A stretch of DNA of 64,000 nt from Accumulibacter sp. (GTDB taxonomy: Bacteria; Pseudomonadota; Gammaproteobacteria; Burkholderiales; Rhodocyclaceae), in contig NZ_JAMTDX010000051.1 of NCBI RefSeq assembly GCF_023806625.1, positions 1-64,000 on the forward strand. Direction: 5' to 3'. Both the position numbers and the translations under genes were made by a program. Position 1 is the stretch's first letter; each line of letters begins with the position of its first letter. Shown one piece after another: positions 48,155 through 56,271 of this stretch. The notes beneath the pieces were generated by a model. The model was not told the origin of the DNA, ran no database searches, and saw only the letters and a list, made by a program, of their open reading frames with translations.

Positions 48155-50638
48155 TCAGATCCTCCCGACGACCAGCCACTCCCGGAGTCGCGTGCTGCCG
48201 ATCAGGGTTATCGATTGGCCTTTCTCGAGAGCCAGATCGCCGAGGTCGATCCTGCCGCCCAGGGTCAGCGGTCCAGCGTCGCGCGCGATCTTGACAATCA
48301 GCATCTGGCCGTCCACCGTCGGTTCGTCGAGTGCCGCGCTGACCGCGCTGTCGTTGAGGTAAACCAGGACCTGGTCGCCGGTGCCCAAGGCGGGCAGGTC
48401 ACGGACAGCTTGCTGAACGCGCTGTGCCGTCGTCAGAAGGTGCACGCCGCGGCTTGCCGGCAGATCGTCGATCACCACTTCGCGAGTGTCGCGGCTCCAG
48501 CCGAGCGCGTGCGTCGCCCGGGTCGTCGCCGGCTGGCTCAGGCGCAGCGCGGCGAAGGTCGGCTCGGCCGCGGCGTGCAGGTCCTGGACGGTGTCGATCG
48601 ACAGGCCCGAAGCACTCGCGCTGACGCTCAGGTTGCGGCCGCCGTTGGCGCCCGAGACGTCGCCAACGGCGAACTCGCCGCCGCCGTCGCCGACGAGAAT
48701 CTGCCCGGGCTGCGGGTTCGTCGTCTGGCCCGTGCCGCCGCGCGCGGCGTCGATCGGCAGCGCGACGCTGCCGCCGGTGGCGTCGATCTGCAGGTTCCAG
48801 ATTCGTCGCGCCGGCTGCGGGGGCAGCGGCGGCAGATCCTGGTGGGTCAGCGACAGACTCACGTTCGCGCCGGCGACGAGGTTGGCGAGCACGTATGCCG
48901 GTGCGGCAGCGTCGTTGCGCCCGACGAGCATCTGCAGCGGCTGCGGCCTTGTGGTCAGGCCGGTTCCGCCGTCGCCGACGCGCACCGCATGACCCTGACC
49001 CGGCGCGTAGTAGTAGGTCGGCTGGCTGGTGACGTTGGCCTCGACGCCGTCCCAGCGCGTCGCCTTGACCAACTGGCCGAGCGTGTCACCGGCGATCAGC
49101 GCCGAGTCGAGTCCGGCGACGGTGATCGCGCTGGCGCTAATCCCGCCACCGGCGGTCAGCAGGCCGCCGATGCCGGCCGTCTGAGCGACGGTCAGCGTCT
49201 CGCTGGTCAGCGTCCCGCCGACGGTCAGCCCGGCGAAGCTCGGCGACGCTTCGGGGTCGATATCCTGGGCGGTGTCGAGCAGGATGTCCGGCGCTTGCGC
49301 GACGACATCGACGCGCACGTTGGCCACCGGTCCGCCGCTGCCGGCGTGCGTCGCGCCGAGCAGGTTGCCGAGAACGAAGGCCGGCGGCGCGCCGACGAGC
49401 AGCTGCCCAGGCTGCGGGTCTGTGCTCTGGCCGGTTCCGCCGTCACCGACGGGGATCGGAGCGCTCATTTCCGGACCGTAGTAATCGGCGGCAGTCTCCG
49501 GCCAGATCGCCGCCGGTCGGACGAGACCGTCGTCGCCCTGGATCTCGACGCGGGCCATCCTGCGCGTCGTGGCGGCGAAAGCGGCGTGCAAGTCCTGGGC
49601 TTCGGGCAGGCGCGGGTCGCTCGTGCCGAGAACGTAATGCGCGTCGCGTGGCGCGTCGTCGGCCCGGGTCAGCAACCATTCCTGGAGCAGGCGCAGATGG
49701 GCGAGCTGCGGGCGGCCGAGCAGGCGGACTCCGCGCAGCGCCGAGAGCAGTCCGCCGACCAGTGTGCAGTCGATCGCCGCGAGCAGCAGACCGGTTTCTG
49801 CGTCGTCTTCGGCGGTCGGGACCGGGCCGTGGTGGGCCAGGTACCTGCCGCGCAGGCGACGGACCCAGACGTCGAAGGCCGCCTGGACGTACTCGGCGTA
49901 GTGCGCATGCGGGATGAGCAGACCGGCGTAGAGGGCCGCTGCGGCGGGCGGGGTTTCGGCGAGCGGCGGGTCGACCGTCGCCGGCCAGCCGGCGTCGATC
50001 GCCTGGCCGACCGACTGTTCGACGGCGGTCTGGAACTCGGCGACCGTCGGCGGGGTGACCGCCGGCGTGCTGTGCACCGGAATGCGGCGCAGCCAGGCGG
50101 CGAAGCTGCGCAGCGCGTCGTCCTCGCGACTCGAAGGGGCACTCCACGTGAAGTCGAGGACGAAGCTGTCGGCGATCCGCGAATCGGCCTGCAGTGCGCT
50201 TTCGTCGCGGCACGGTTCACCCGGGATCGGCACCGGTGTGCTCGACTTCTCGGCGTAGCGCAGAACCACATAGGCGCTGACGTCGCCGCTGGCGTTCCTG
50301 CGCTCCGGCCCGGCGAGCCAGTCGCCGAGTGACGCGCACTGCTCGGCAGCGACACCGACGAGCTTGCCGTCAGGGAGCAGCGCGAGGCCCGGCGCCACCC
50401 TGACCTCGACGCGTGTCGCGTCCGCGGCATCGGCGCGGGCGACGACGTCGAGACCGCTGATCACCCCGTAACCGATCGCTTCGCGGAGCAGCCGTTCGTC
50501 GCGGGCCGCCAGGTAGGCGTGTTCCTGACGGAAATCGTCGACGCCGAGGACCATGCCGAAGGTGAAATGGACGCGTTTGCCCGGATCGAGGGCGGCGTCG
50601 GGAGCGGGAATGAACGAGGATCCGCTGCAGCAAGCCAT
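48155..50638 (-). CDS. Putative tail fibre with three GGTG repeats
   Basis: 827-residue protein. Residues about 1-120 carry the attachment-like module shared with the 438-residue paralogue. Residues about 120-390 are helical and unrecognised. From about 395 on the protein is beta-rich and Gly/Thr/Ala-rich like phage fibres, with three copies of a 20-residue repeat of the form GDGGTGxxTxPQPxQxLVG. The GGTG motif is common in phage tail-fibre shafts. Between repeats are short beta segments (SFAGLTVGGTLTSETLTV). The C-terminus (VDGQMLIVKIARDAGPLTL and ITLIGSTRLREW) would be the receptor-facing tip. The ATG at 50638 has the normal N-terminus MACCSGSSF; the open frame upstream is antisense noise. 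Host-binding function is inferred. Confidence 0.7.
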   Translation of the reverse strand: MACCSGSSFIPAPDAALDPGKRVHFTFGMVLGVDDFRQEHAYLAARDERLLREAIGYGVISGLDVVARADAADATRVEVRVAPGLALLPDGKLVGVAAEQCASLGDWLAGPERRNASGDVSAYVVLRYAEKSSTPVPIPGEPCRDESALQADSRIADSFVLDFTWSAPSSREDDALRSFAAWLRRIPVHSTPAVTPPTVAEFQTAVEQSVGQAIDAGWPATVDPPLAETPPAAAALYAGLLIPHAHYAEYVQAAFDVWVRRLRGRYLAHHGPVPTAEDDAETGLLLAAIDCTLVGGLLSALRGVRLLGRPQLAHLRLLQEWLLTRADDAPRDAHYVLGTSDPRLPEAQDLHAAFAATTRRMARVEIQGDDGLVRPAAIWPETAADYYGPEMSAPIPVGDGGTGQSTDPQPGQLLVGAPPAFVLGNLLGATHAGSGGPVANVRVDVVAQAPDILLDTAQDIDPEASPSFAGLTVGGTLTSETLTVAQTAGIGGLLTAGGGISASAITVAGLDSALIAGDTLGQLVKATRWDGVEANVTSQPTYYYAPGQGHAVRVGDGGTGLTTRPQPLQMLVGRNDAAAPAYVLANLVAGANVSLSLTHQDLPPLPPQPARRIWNLQIDATGGSVALPIDAARGGTGQTTNPQPGQILVGDGGGEFAVGDVSGANGGRNLSVSASASGLSIDTVQDLHAAAEPTFAALRLSQPATTRATHALGWSRDTREVVIDDLPASRGVHLLTTAQRVQQAVRDLPALGTGDQVLVYLNDSAVSAALDEPTVDGQMLIVKIARDAGPLTLGGRIDLGDLALEKGQSITLIGSTRLREWLVVGRI
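48690..48749 (-). repeat. Fibre repeat 3 (AARGGTGQTTNPQPGQILVG)
   Basis: 60-base in-frame repeat unit in the fibre gene. It encodes the core GGTG, one or two threonines, PQP and LVG. It is the last of three copies in the protein. Confidence 0.75.
48921..48980 (-). repeat. Fibre repeat 2 (RVGDGGTGLTTRPQPLQMLV-type)
   Basis: Second 60-base copy, 171 bases from the third in unit-to-unit spacing. It differs from copy 1 mainly at the residues after GGTG and at PQPLQM instead of PQPGQL, so the copies have diverged and are not recent duplications. Confidence 0.75.
49392..49451 (-). repeat. Fibre repeat 1 (PVGDGGTGQSTDPQPGQLLV-type)
   Basis: First 60-base copy in reading order. The gap to copy 2 is about 410 bases, much longer than between copies 2 and 3, which leaves room for an intervening fibre segment. 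Confidence 0.75.
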
Positions 50639-50657
50639 GATGATCTCCGGTAGAGGG

Positions 50658-53627
50658 TTAGCCGCGATCCAGACCGATCCGGTCGGCCGGCGGGTGGGGA
50701 CGGGCGGTGGCCAGACGCGCGCCGCCGAGATCGGTGCGTCCGAGCACCGCCGGATCGAATGGGCCGCTGCCGAAGGCCAGGGCGGCGAGCTCGGGGCGCC
50801 GCGAAAGCCCGGTCTCGAGTCGCGTGTCGAGGCCGAGGCGAGCCTCACCGACGCGGAAGAGGTCGAAACCGAAGCGCACCTCGGCGGTCGTGTGCGCCGG
50901 CTTCTCGCGCTCGACGACGCGCAGCACGGCGGCGCGACGGCGCACCAGATCGTCGAGGTCGAGGTCGCCGTCGGGCAGCGGCAGGACGACGCGGAAACGG
51001 TGCGCGTTGGCCAGCGCGCGCAGCACCTGTGCCTCGAAGCGGTGCCAGTCGCCGAGCGCGCCTTCCGGCCCGGGAACGACGACCGGCGACGGAATCCGCG
51101 CGAAGCTCCGCCAGCGGCTTCCCCACGCGGCGTTGAGCGCCGAGACGCGGCGCCAGCGCCGGGCGAGGAAGTCCTGCCAGCGCTGGCGGAGAGGTGCGCA
51201 GGGCTGACTCGCTGCGAGGTAGCGCGTCCACGTTGTGGCGTCTGCGGGCTCGTCTTCGGGCAGTGCCGGTTGCGCGTCGCTGCCGGCGGCGTCGGACCAC
51301 GCGGCCCAGAGACGAGTCTCCTCGAGCGCCGCGCGCGGAACGAAGCCGAGTGCGCCGAGCAACTGCGCTCGCCGCGCGGGTTCGGCGGCGGCGAGCGCTG
51401 CCGCGCCAGCGACTCCGGCGGCGGCGAGCTCGCCAGGGTCGGCCAACCGCGGGTCGCCGGCGAGTCGCCCGGTGGCGAGCAGCGCGGCGCGCCCTTCAGT
51501 CGGGCGCCAGACGCCCGCCGGTAACGGCGCGTCGAGCGCGAAGAGTTCGTGCAGTCGCAGTCCGTGCGGGCGTTCGGCGAGCGCTTCGGGGTGGCGCAGC
51601 CAGTCTTCTTCGACCGTCGCTTCCCAGGCCAGCGTCGCGCCGAGCAGGATTCCGGGTCCGGTGCCCCGACGCGCGTGGCCGAGCATCGCGTGGCGGATCA
51701 GCAGGCGGCGCCGGGTCTCGTCGGCTGCCGGGTCGAAAGCCAGGCCGAGCCAGCCGGCGAGCCAGTCGAGGCTCTCGCGTGGTGCCGTACGCGCGTCGAA
51801 CAGCCACTGGGCGGCGGCGATCCGTTCTTCCCAGCGCGTGAACTCGCCTTCGAAGAGGGCCAACAGCCGGTCGAGGAAGTCCGCGCTCGATCGGTCGGCG
51901 CGGAAGACCGGCGGCAGATACTCGCGAGCGTACGAGAAGCGCGGATACCAGACGCGCAGCGCGCGCAGCAACGGCGTCTGCCGGCCATCGCCGTCGATCT
52001 GCAGGCGCGCCTGGAACCAGCGGCCGTGCGCCGCCTGGAGGAGGATTTCCCAGGTGCCATCGGGCGCATCCCCGGAAGCGCGCCAGGCAAGCTCGCTGCC
52101 GCGTGCGCTGCGCAGCGGTGCCGGCTCGTTGCGCCATTCGGCCCTCTGCAGGTCCTCGGCGGTCTCGCCGCTGCGCGTGTCGACGCTCAGCGAAGTTCCT
52201 GGTGGCAGGCGCAGATCGATCGTCAGCCGGTGCCAGACGCAGCCAGGAATTCCGCTGTCCCACGCCGGGGTGGTCAGCGTCGCGGCGCGCACGAAGCGCG
52301 GCTGCGCGAGGGCGAGCAGCGGCGCCCAGCGCCCGCTGGTCGCGTAGAAGACGCGGCTGTCGGGATACGCGTGCAGGCGCGCGCCGGGAGGCAGTGCGGC
52401 GAGGCCCATCGCCTGATAGCGGCGCATCGGCAGGTACTCGCCGACGACGCCGACGACGAGTCTTCCGTCGTTCCAGCGCGCGGCGAAGCGATAGGCCTGG
52501 TCGCCGGTCGATCCGACGACGACGATCGAAAACGGCGCGTCGCCGTCCTTCGTGGCGGCGGCTTTCGGTCCCCAGTCGATGGCCAGCGCGCGGCTGGCGA
52601 GAGTCGGGTCGCGGCGATCGACGGTGACCGCTCCGATCAGCGGATTGAGCGCGACGACCATCGTCGCCGTGCCTGGCGGGCTCTCGCCGCCTTCTTCGCC
52701 GGCGGCGACCGGGATCGGTCTTCCGTCGAGGCCCAGCGCGCCGAGCCAGACGCGGCCGGGCTGACCGCCGAGCTGGCCGAGGACGAGCAGTCGGTCGCCG
52801 GGCAGGATGGCGAGCGCGGTCGCCTCGGCGTCGGCGTCATCGGGCAACGCCGGGCGAAGGTCGAGTTCGCACGGGCGATCACCGGTTGGCGGGCTCTCCG
52901 GCGTGACCGGCGGGCTCGACGCGCCGTCTCCCGGCAGCGTCTCAGCGAAAGCCGGCGGCCTCCGGTCGTCGGCGACCAAAGGTCTGAGGTCGGGTGCGCT
53001 ACGCAGCAGCCGGCTGCCGACGAGCACGCCGACGCTGCCGTCGGCGTGCTCGACGAGCGCCTCGGCGCCGCCCAATCCGGGCCACGGCTGGAAGAGCGGC
53101 GGCCCGGCGCCGTGCAGATCGAAGATCAGCAGGCCGCCGGCTTCGCGCGAAGCGGCGACGAGGTAATGTGCCCGGGTGATGGTGATCGCGTCGAGGCGCG
53201 GCGGCAAGCCCGGCAGCGGGCCAACCGGGGTCAGCGGCCGGAAGGAGCCGTCGGACGAAACGCCGGTGCCCGGCCGATAGCCCTCGATCTCGCCGCTCCC
53301 GGCGAGCTGCGTGTCGCCGCCCGTCGAGCCCGCGACCGGCCAGAAGTCGCTGACCCCGCCGCTGCCTGACGAGCGGATGCACAGTCCGCGACGATCCGCG
53401 GAGATCGAATAGAGGTTGCCGTAGGCATCGAAGACGCCGCCGCGCCCGGTCTCCTCGTCGCCAGCCGGAGCTTCGGGATGCTGCGCGCGGAACTCGAAGA
53501 GCCGCGCACGCAGCGCCAGCGCACCGCCGCGCCACTCGAGCTGCCGTTCGTCGCCGGCTGACGACAGGCAGCCGAGCCAGTCGTCGCGGCTGGTCAGTGT
53601 ATGGTGGCGGCTGCCGTTGACGTCCAC
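50658..53627 (-). CDS. Baseplate tail protein I (P2 gpI-like) with propeller-like N-terminal extension
   Basis: 989-residue baseplate protein. The core gpI-like domain is at about 560-700: YLPPVFRADRSSADFLDRL near residue 570, then EGEFTRWEERI and LDWLAGWLGLAFDPAAD, followed by RRLLIRHAMLGHARRGTGPG. It belongs with phage tail protein I of the eCIS kind. Ordinary gpI proteins are only 200-250 residues. Here about 430 N-terminal residues form repeating beta segments (GGVFDAYGNLYSISADRRGL, EHADGSVGVLVGSRLL, LPGDRLLVLGQLGG) that look like a propeller. The start is GTG 53627, one base after the baseplate J stop, with AGGAG upstream. It probably links wedge and fibre. Confidence 0.75.
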   Translation of the reverse strand: MDVNGSRHHTLTSRDDWLGCLSSAGDERQLEWRGGALALRARLFEFRAQHPEAPAGDEETGRGGVFDAYGNLYSISADRRGLCIRSSGSGGVSDFWPVAGSTGGDTQLAGSGEIEGYRPGTGVSSDGSFRPLTPVGPLPGLPPRLDAITITRAHYLVAASREAGGLLIFDLHGAGPPLFQPWPGLGGAEALVEHADGSVGVLVGSRLLRSAPDLRPLVADDRRPPAFAETLPGDGASSPPVTPESPPTGDRPCELDLRPALPDDADAEATALAILPGDRLLVLGQLGGQPGRVWLGALGLDGRPIPVAAGEEGGESPPGTATMVVALNPLIGAVTVDRRDPTLASRALAIDWGPKAAATKDGDAPFSIVVVGSTGDQAYRFAARWNDGRLVVGVVGEYLPMRRYQAMGLAALPPGARLHAYPDSRVFYATSGRWAPLLALAQPRFVRAATLTTPAWDSGIPGCVWHRLTIDLRLPPGTSLSVDTRSGETAEDLQRAEWRNEPAPLRSARGSELAWRASGDAPDGTWEILLQAAHGRWFQARLQIDGDGRQTPLLRALRVWYPRFSYAREYLPPVFRADRSSADFLDRLLALFEGEFTRWEERIAAAQWLFDARTAPRESLDWLAGWLGLAFDPAADETRRRLLIRHAMLGHARRGTGPGILLGATLAWEATVEEDWLRHPEALAERPHGLRLHELFALDAPLPAGVWRPTEGRAALLATGRLAGDPRLADPGELAAAGVAGAAALAAAEPARRAQLLGALGFVPRAALEETRLWAAWSDAAGSDAQPALPEDEPADATTWTRYLAASQPCAPLRQRWQDFLARRWRRVSALNAAWGSRWRSFARIPSPVVVPGPEGALGDWHRFEAQVLRALANAHRFRVVLPLPDGDLDLDDLVRRRAAVLRVVEREKPAHTTAEVRFGFDLFRVGEARLGLDTRLETGLSRRPELAALAFGSGPFDPAVLGRTDLGGARLATARPHPPADRIGLDRG

Positions 53628-53628
53628 T

Positions 53629-55866
53629 TCAGCACTCCTGCGGAACCTTGGGTACCGGCAGGCGCCGGCGCGGCGGAGGTCCTGCCGCGTCGGCTCCGCC
53701 GTCGGCCGACGGGCCGCTGCCGCGTCCGACGAGCTCGTCGAGCGGCACCGCATCGCCGAGGGTCACCGACAGTCCGGCGATGTACGGCAGCTGCAGGCCG
53801 TGCATCGGCACGCTGTCCCGGCGGCTGCCACTGCCGTCGCCGAGCAGCAGGCCGCTGACGCCGGCAACTCCGGCACAGCGCGCGACGACCGTCGCCAGTT
53901 CGAGCGCGCCGACCGCGCGGAACAGCGGCCAGCCGTTCTCGAGGCCAGGGACACTCGGTATGGGTCTCCCGGTCACCGTCGGCGGCAGCGGCGAGAGGTG
54001 GTCGTGGAGCGCCGCGCGGACGCGTTCGCGAACTTCGGCGACCGACTGTCCGGCGATGATCTCGATGCCGACGCTGATCCAGATCGCCGCATAGACCGGC
54101 GCGCGCAGCAGCACCTCGCAGGTCACCAGGCGGCGTGGGGCGAGGTGCCGGCACAGCGCGTCGATGAACCCGGCGTCGGGCCGCGGCGTGTCGGGGTGTC
54201 CCGGATCACGGCGCGGGATGACCATCACGGTGACCACGCCCGGCTGGTCACCGGGCATCGCCGGCGAAAGTTCGGGGTGCCATGCCGCGAGCACGTCGAT
54301 GCGCCCGACGTCGGCGCCCGGCGCGGCCTTGAGCACCTCGACGAAGTCTTCGGCACTGACTGCCCGGTCGCGGTGGCGGAGGACCAGCGGAATCCGTTTT
54401 TCGGCGTCAGCCGCCTGCTCGGCGTCGGTGCCACCGGTGCACGCGACGGGGTTGCCGACCTTGAAGCCCGGCGGCAGATCCGGGGCGAGCCGGATCGCCC
54501 CGGCGGCGACGTTGCCGGCGGCTCCGGCCGACCAGTCGAAGCCGGCGGCGATCTCGGCGCCGTTCGCCGGCCGCGCGCCGCGTACACCGTCGCCGAAGCG
54601 GATGATCCCGGCTTCGGCGTCGAGCGCGAAGACCAGCGAGCCGGGCTGCCCTTCGCCGGTGGCCGATTCGAGTTCGTCGGTCGGCGTCCAGCGCTGGCCG
54701 CCGACGAGGACGACGAGCGAATCGGCGAGCACCTGGCCGTGGCTCAGTTGCCGCCGCTGGTCGGCCTCGCCGTCTCCCGGGGCGAGCAGTTCGCGCGCGA
54801 CGCGGCTGCGCTGGCTGATCGGCACGCAGTGCACGCCGGCCCAGCACAGGCGGACACCGGCGCCGGCGAGGCCGTCGATGCGCAGCCAGGTCAGCACGCG
54901 ATCGTCGATGGCGTCGTCGGTGAGCGCCGGCGGACGGTCGCCGACGCCGGCCTCGAGCGGCTCTTGGTCACTCCAGGTGATCAGCGACTCGGCTTTCGGG
55001 AGGGTGACCTGCAGGATTCCCGGCTGATCGGGGAAGCCCTGCGGAGCGACCGAGTCGAGGCGCGCGTAGCGGGTGCCGCCGGAACTCGGATCGGGGATCC
55101 ACACCGAAAGCGCCGGCGGGGGGGCGGCCGGGCTGCCCGGGACGAGGCGCGCCGCAGGATCGGCACGAACCGGGATCAACCCGACCGAGAGCGTGCGGCC
55201 GGCGAGCTCGGCGCGCACCGCGGCTTTTTCGGCTTCGTTGCTCTTCGCCGGAGCGAGCAGCGCGATCCACAGTGCGCCGTCGACGGCGTCGTTACCGGCG
55301 TCGAAGACGTCGCGCAGGTCGTCGAGCGCGACACTCTCGTAGAGCACCGGATCGGCCGTCGTGCCGGCTTCGCCTGTGCTCCCGGCGAGCCCGTCGAAGT
55401 CGCGTCCGGTCGCTTCGTAGAGCTGGCGGTAGTAGTCGAGCAAGGCGCTGTCCGGGTTGTTGACCGTCCGTTTGACGACGCAGTAGCCGTCGACCGGCGG
55501 GACGTCGAGCCCCTGTTCGCCGACGAAGGGCAGCGCTCCGGCGAAGAACGTGAGACCTGCGGGCAGCGTGACATTGACCCGCGGCCCGGCGTCGTTGCGC
55601 ACCTGGACCAGACCGTGTGCCGGGTTCGCCGGCAGCACCGGGACCCCGAGCAGTTGCAGGAACTTGAGGCGGTTGCGTTCGGGAATCAGGTTCGCGCGGT
55701 AGAGCAGGCTCTCGGCCATGAACGCGAACAGTTCGATCAGCGTGACGCCCGGGTCCGACGGCCCGGTGTGCGTCCACTCGGGGGTGTGGATCGGGATGCG
55801 CGCGAGCGCGTCGGCAACCAGTTGCTGATAGCTGCGATCGTCGATCGCGGGCAGGGTGATCGGCAT
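53629..55866 (-). CDS. Baseplate J-like assembly protein (Afp11-like)
   Basis: 745-residue putative baseplate wedge protein. The diagnostic N-terminus is present: IPIHTPEWTHTGPSDPGVTL followed by IELFAFMAESLLYRANLIPE and LLGVPVLPANPA. Later segments with DAEAGIIRFGDGVRGARPAN and the motif RDRAVSAEDFVEVLKAAPG are typical of baseplate assembly J-type proteins. The C-terminal half contains RERVRAALHDHLSPLPPTVTG. It lies between the gp25 wedge gene and tail protein I, the order of other eCIS loci. Confidence 0.85.
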   Translation of the reverse strand: MPITLPAIDDRSYQQLVADALARIPIHTPEWTHTGPSDPGVTLIELFAFMAESLLYRANLIPERNRLKFLQLLGVPVLPANPAHGLVQVRNDAGPRVNVTLPAGLTFFAGALPFVGEQGLDVPPVDGYCVVKRTVNNPDSALLDYYRQLYEATGRDFDGLAGSTGEAGTTADPVLYESVALDDLRDVFDAGNDAVDGALWIALLAPAKSNEAEKAAVRAELAGRTLSVGLIPVRADPAARLVPGSPAAPPPALSVWIPDPSSGGTRYARLDSVAPQGFPDQPGILQVTLPKAESLITWSDQEPLEAGVGDRPPALTDDAIDDRVLTWLRIDGLAGAGVRLCWAGVHCVPISQRSRVARELLAPGDGEADQRRQLSHGQVLADSLVVLVGGQRWTPTDELESATGEGQPGSLVFALDAEAGIIRFGDGVRGARPANGAEIAAGFDWSAGAAGNVAAGAIRLAPDLPPGFKVGNPVACTGGTDAEQAADAEKRIPLVLRHRDRAVSAEDFVEVLKAAPGADVGRIDVLAAWHPELSPAMPGDQPGVVTVMVIPRRDPGHPDTPRPDAGFIDALCRHLAPRRLVTCEVLLRAPVYAAIWISVGIEIIAGQSVAEVRERVRAALHDHLSPLPPTVTGRPIPSVPGLENGWPLFRAVGALELATVVARCAGVAGVSGLLLGDGSGSRRDSVPMHGLQLPYIAGLSVTLGDAVPLDELVGRGSGPSADGGADAAGPPPRRRLPVPKVPQEC

Positions 55867-55875
55867 GACGGTCTC

Positions 55876-56271
55876 CTATCTTCCGCGGACCGGGATCGAC
55901 AGCGTGCTGCGGCCACTCTCGCCGCTGGCGACGAGCGTGAAGGCGAGCGTGGCCAGCGCGGCTTCGGGATCGTCGGGGTCGGCGAGCACTTCGATGCTCT
56001 CGACGCGCAGCCGCGCTTCCCAGCGCTCGAGACTTCGGCGAATGCGCTCCTCGATCGCCCGCCAGGTGGCCGGTGTGTTCGGCTCGAAGAGGAAACGCTC
56101 GAGGCCGGCGCCGAAGTCGGGCCGACGCAGTCGCTCGCCCTGGCCGGTGAGCAGGACGAGATGCAGCGATTCGCGAACGTTGCTCTCGCCGGCCGACCAG
56201 GCGATCCGCCCATCGCCGCCGACGCGGATCGGGAAGGCCATGCCGCGCCCGTAGAGATCGGCCTCGTCCAT
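55876..56271 (-). CDS. Baseplate wedge protein gp25-like
   Basis: 131-residue protein of the T4 gp25/GPW family that starts sheath polymerisation at the baseplate. Seen are GMAFPIRVGGDGRIAWSAGE, SLHLVLLTGQGERLRRPDFG and GLERFLFEPNTPATW, the conserved gp25 core, with a C-terminal beta strand region. The ATG at 56271 shares one base with the TGA of the upstream gene (TGATG). It is the smallest recognisable structural gene and one of the surest eCIS markers here. Confidence 0.88.
   Translation of the reverse strand: MDEADLYGRGMAFPIRVGGDGRIAWSAGESNVRESLHLVLLTGQGERLRRPDFGAGLERFLFEPNTPATWRAIEERIRRSLERWEARLRVESIEVLADPDDPEAALATLAFTLVASGESGRSTLSIPVRGR

Noticed and set aside
45486..48362. A long plus-strand open frame of about 950 codons
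   Set aside because: It is antisense to two injection-system genes. It is Arg/Pro-rich, without domains or a ribosome site, and runs across a gene boundary.
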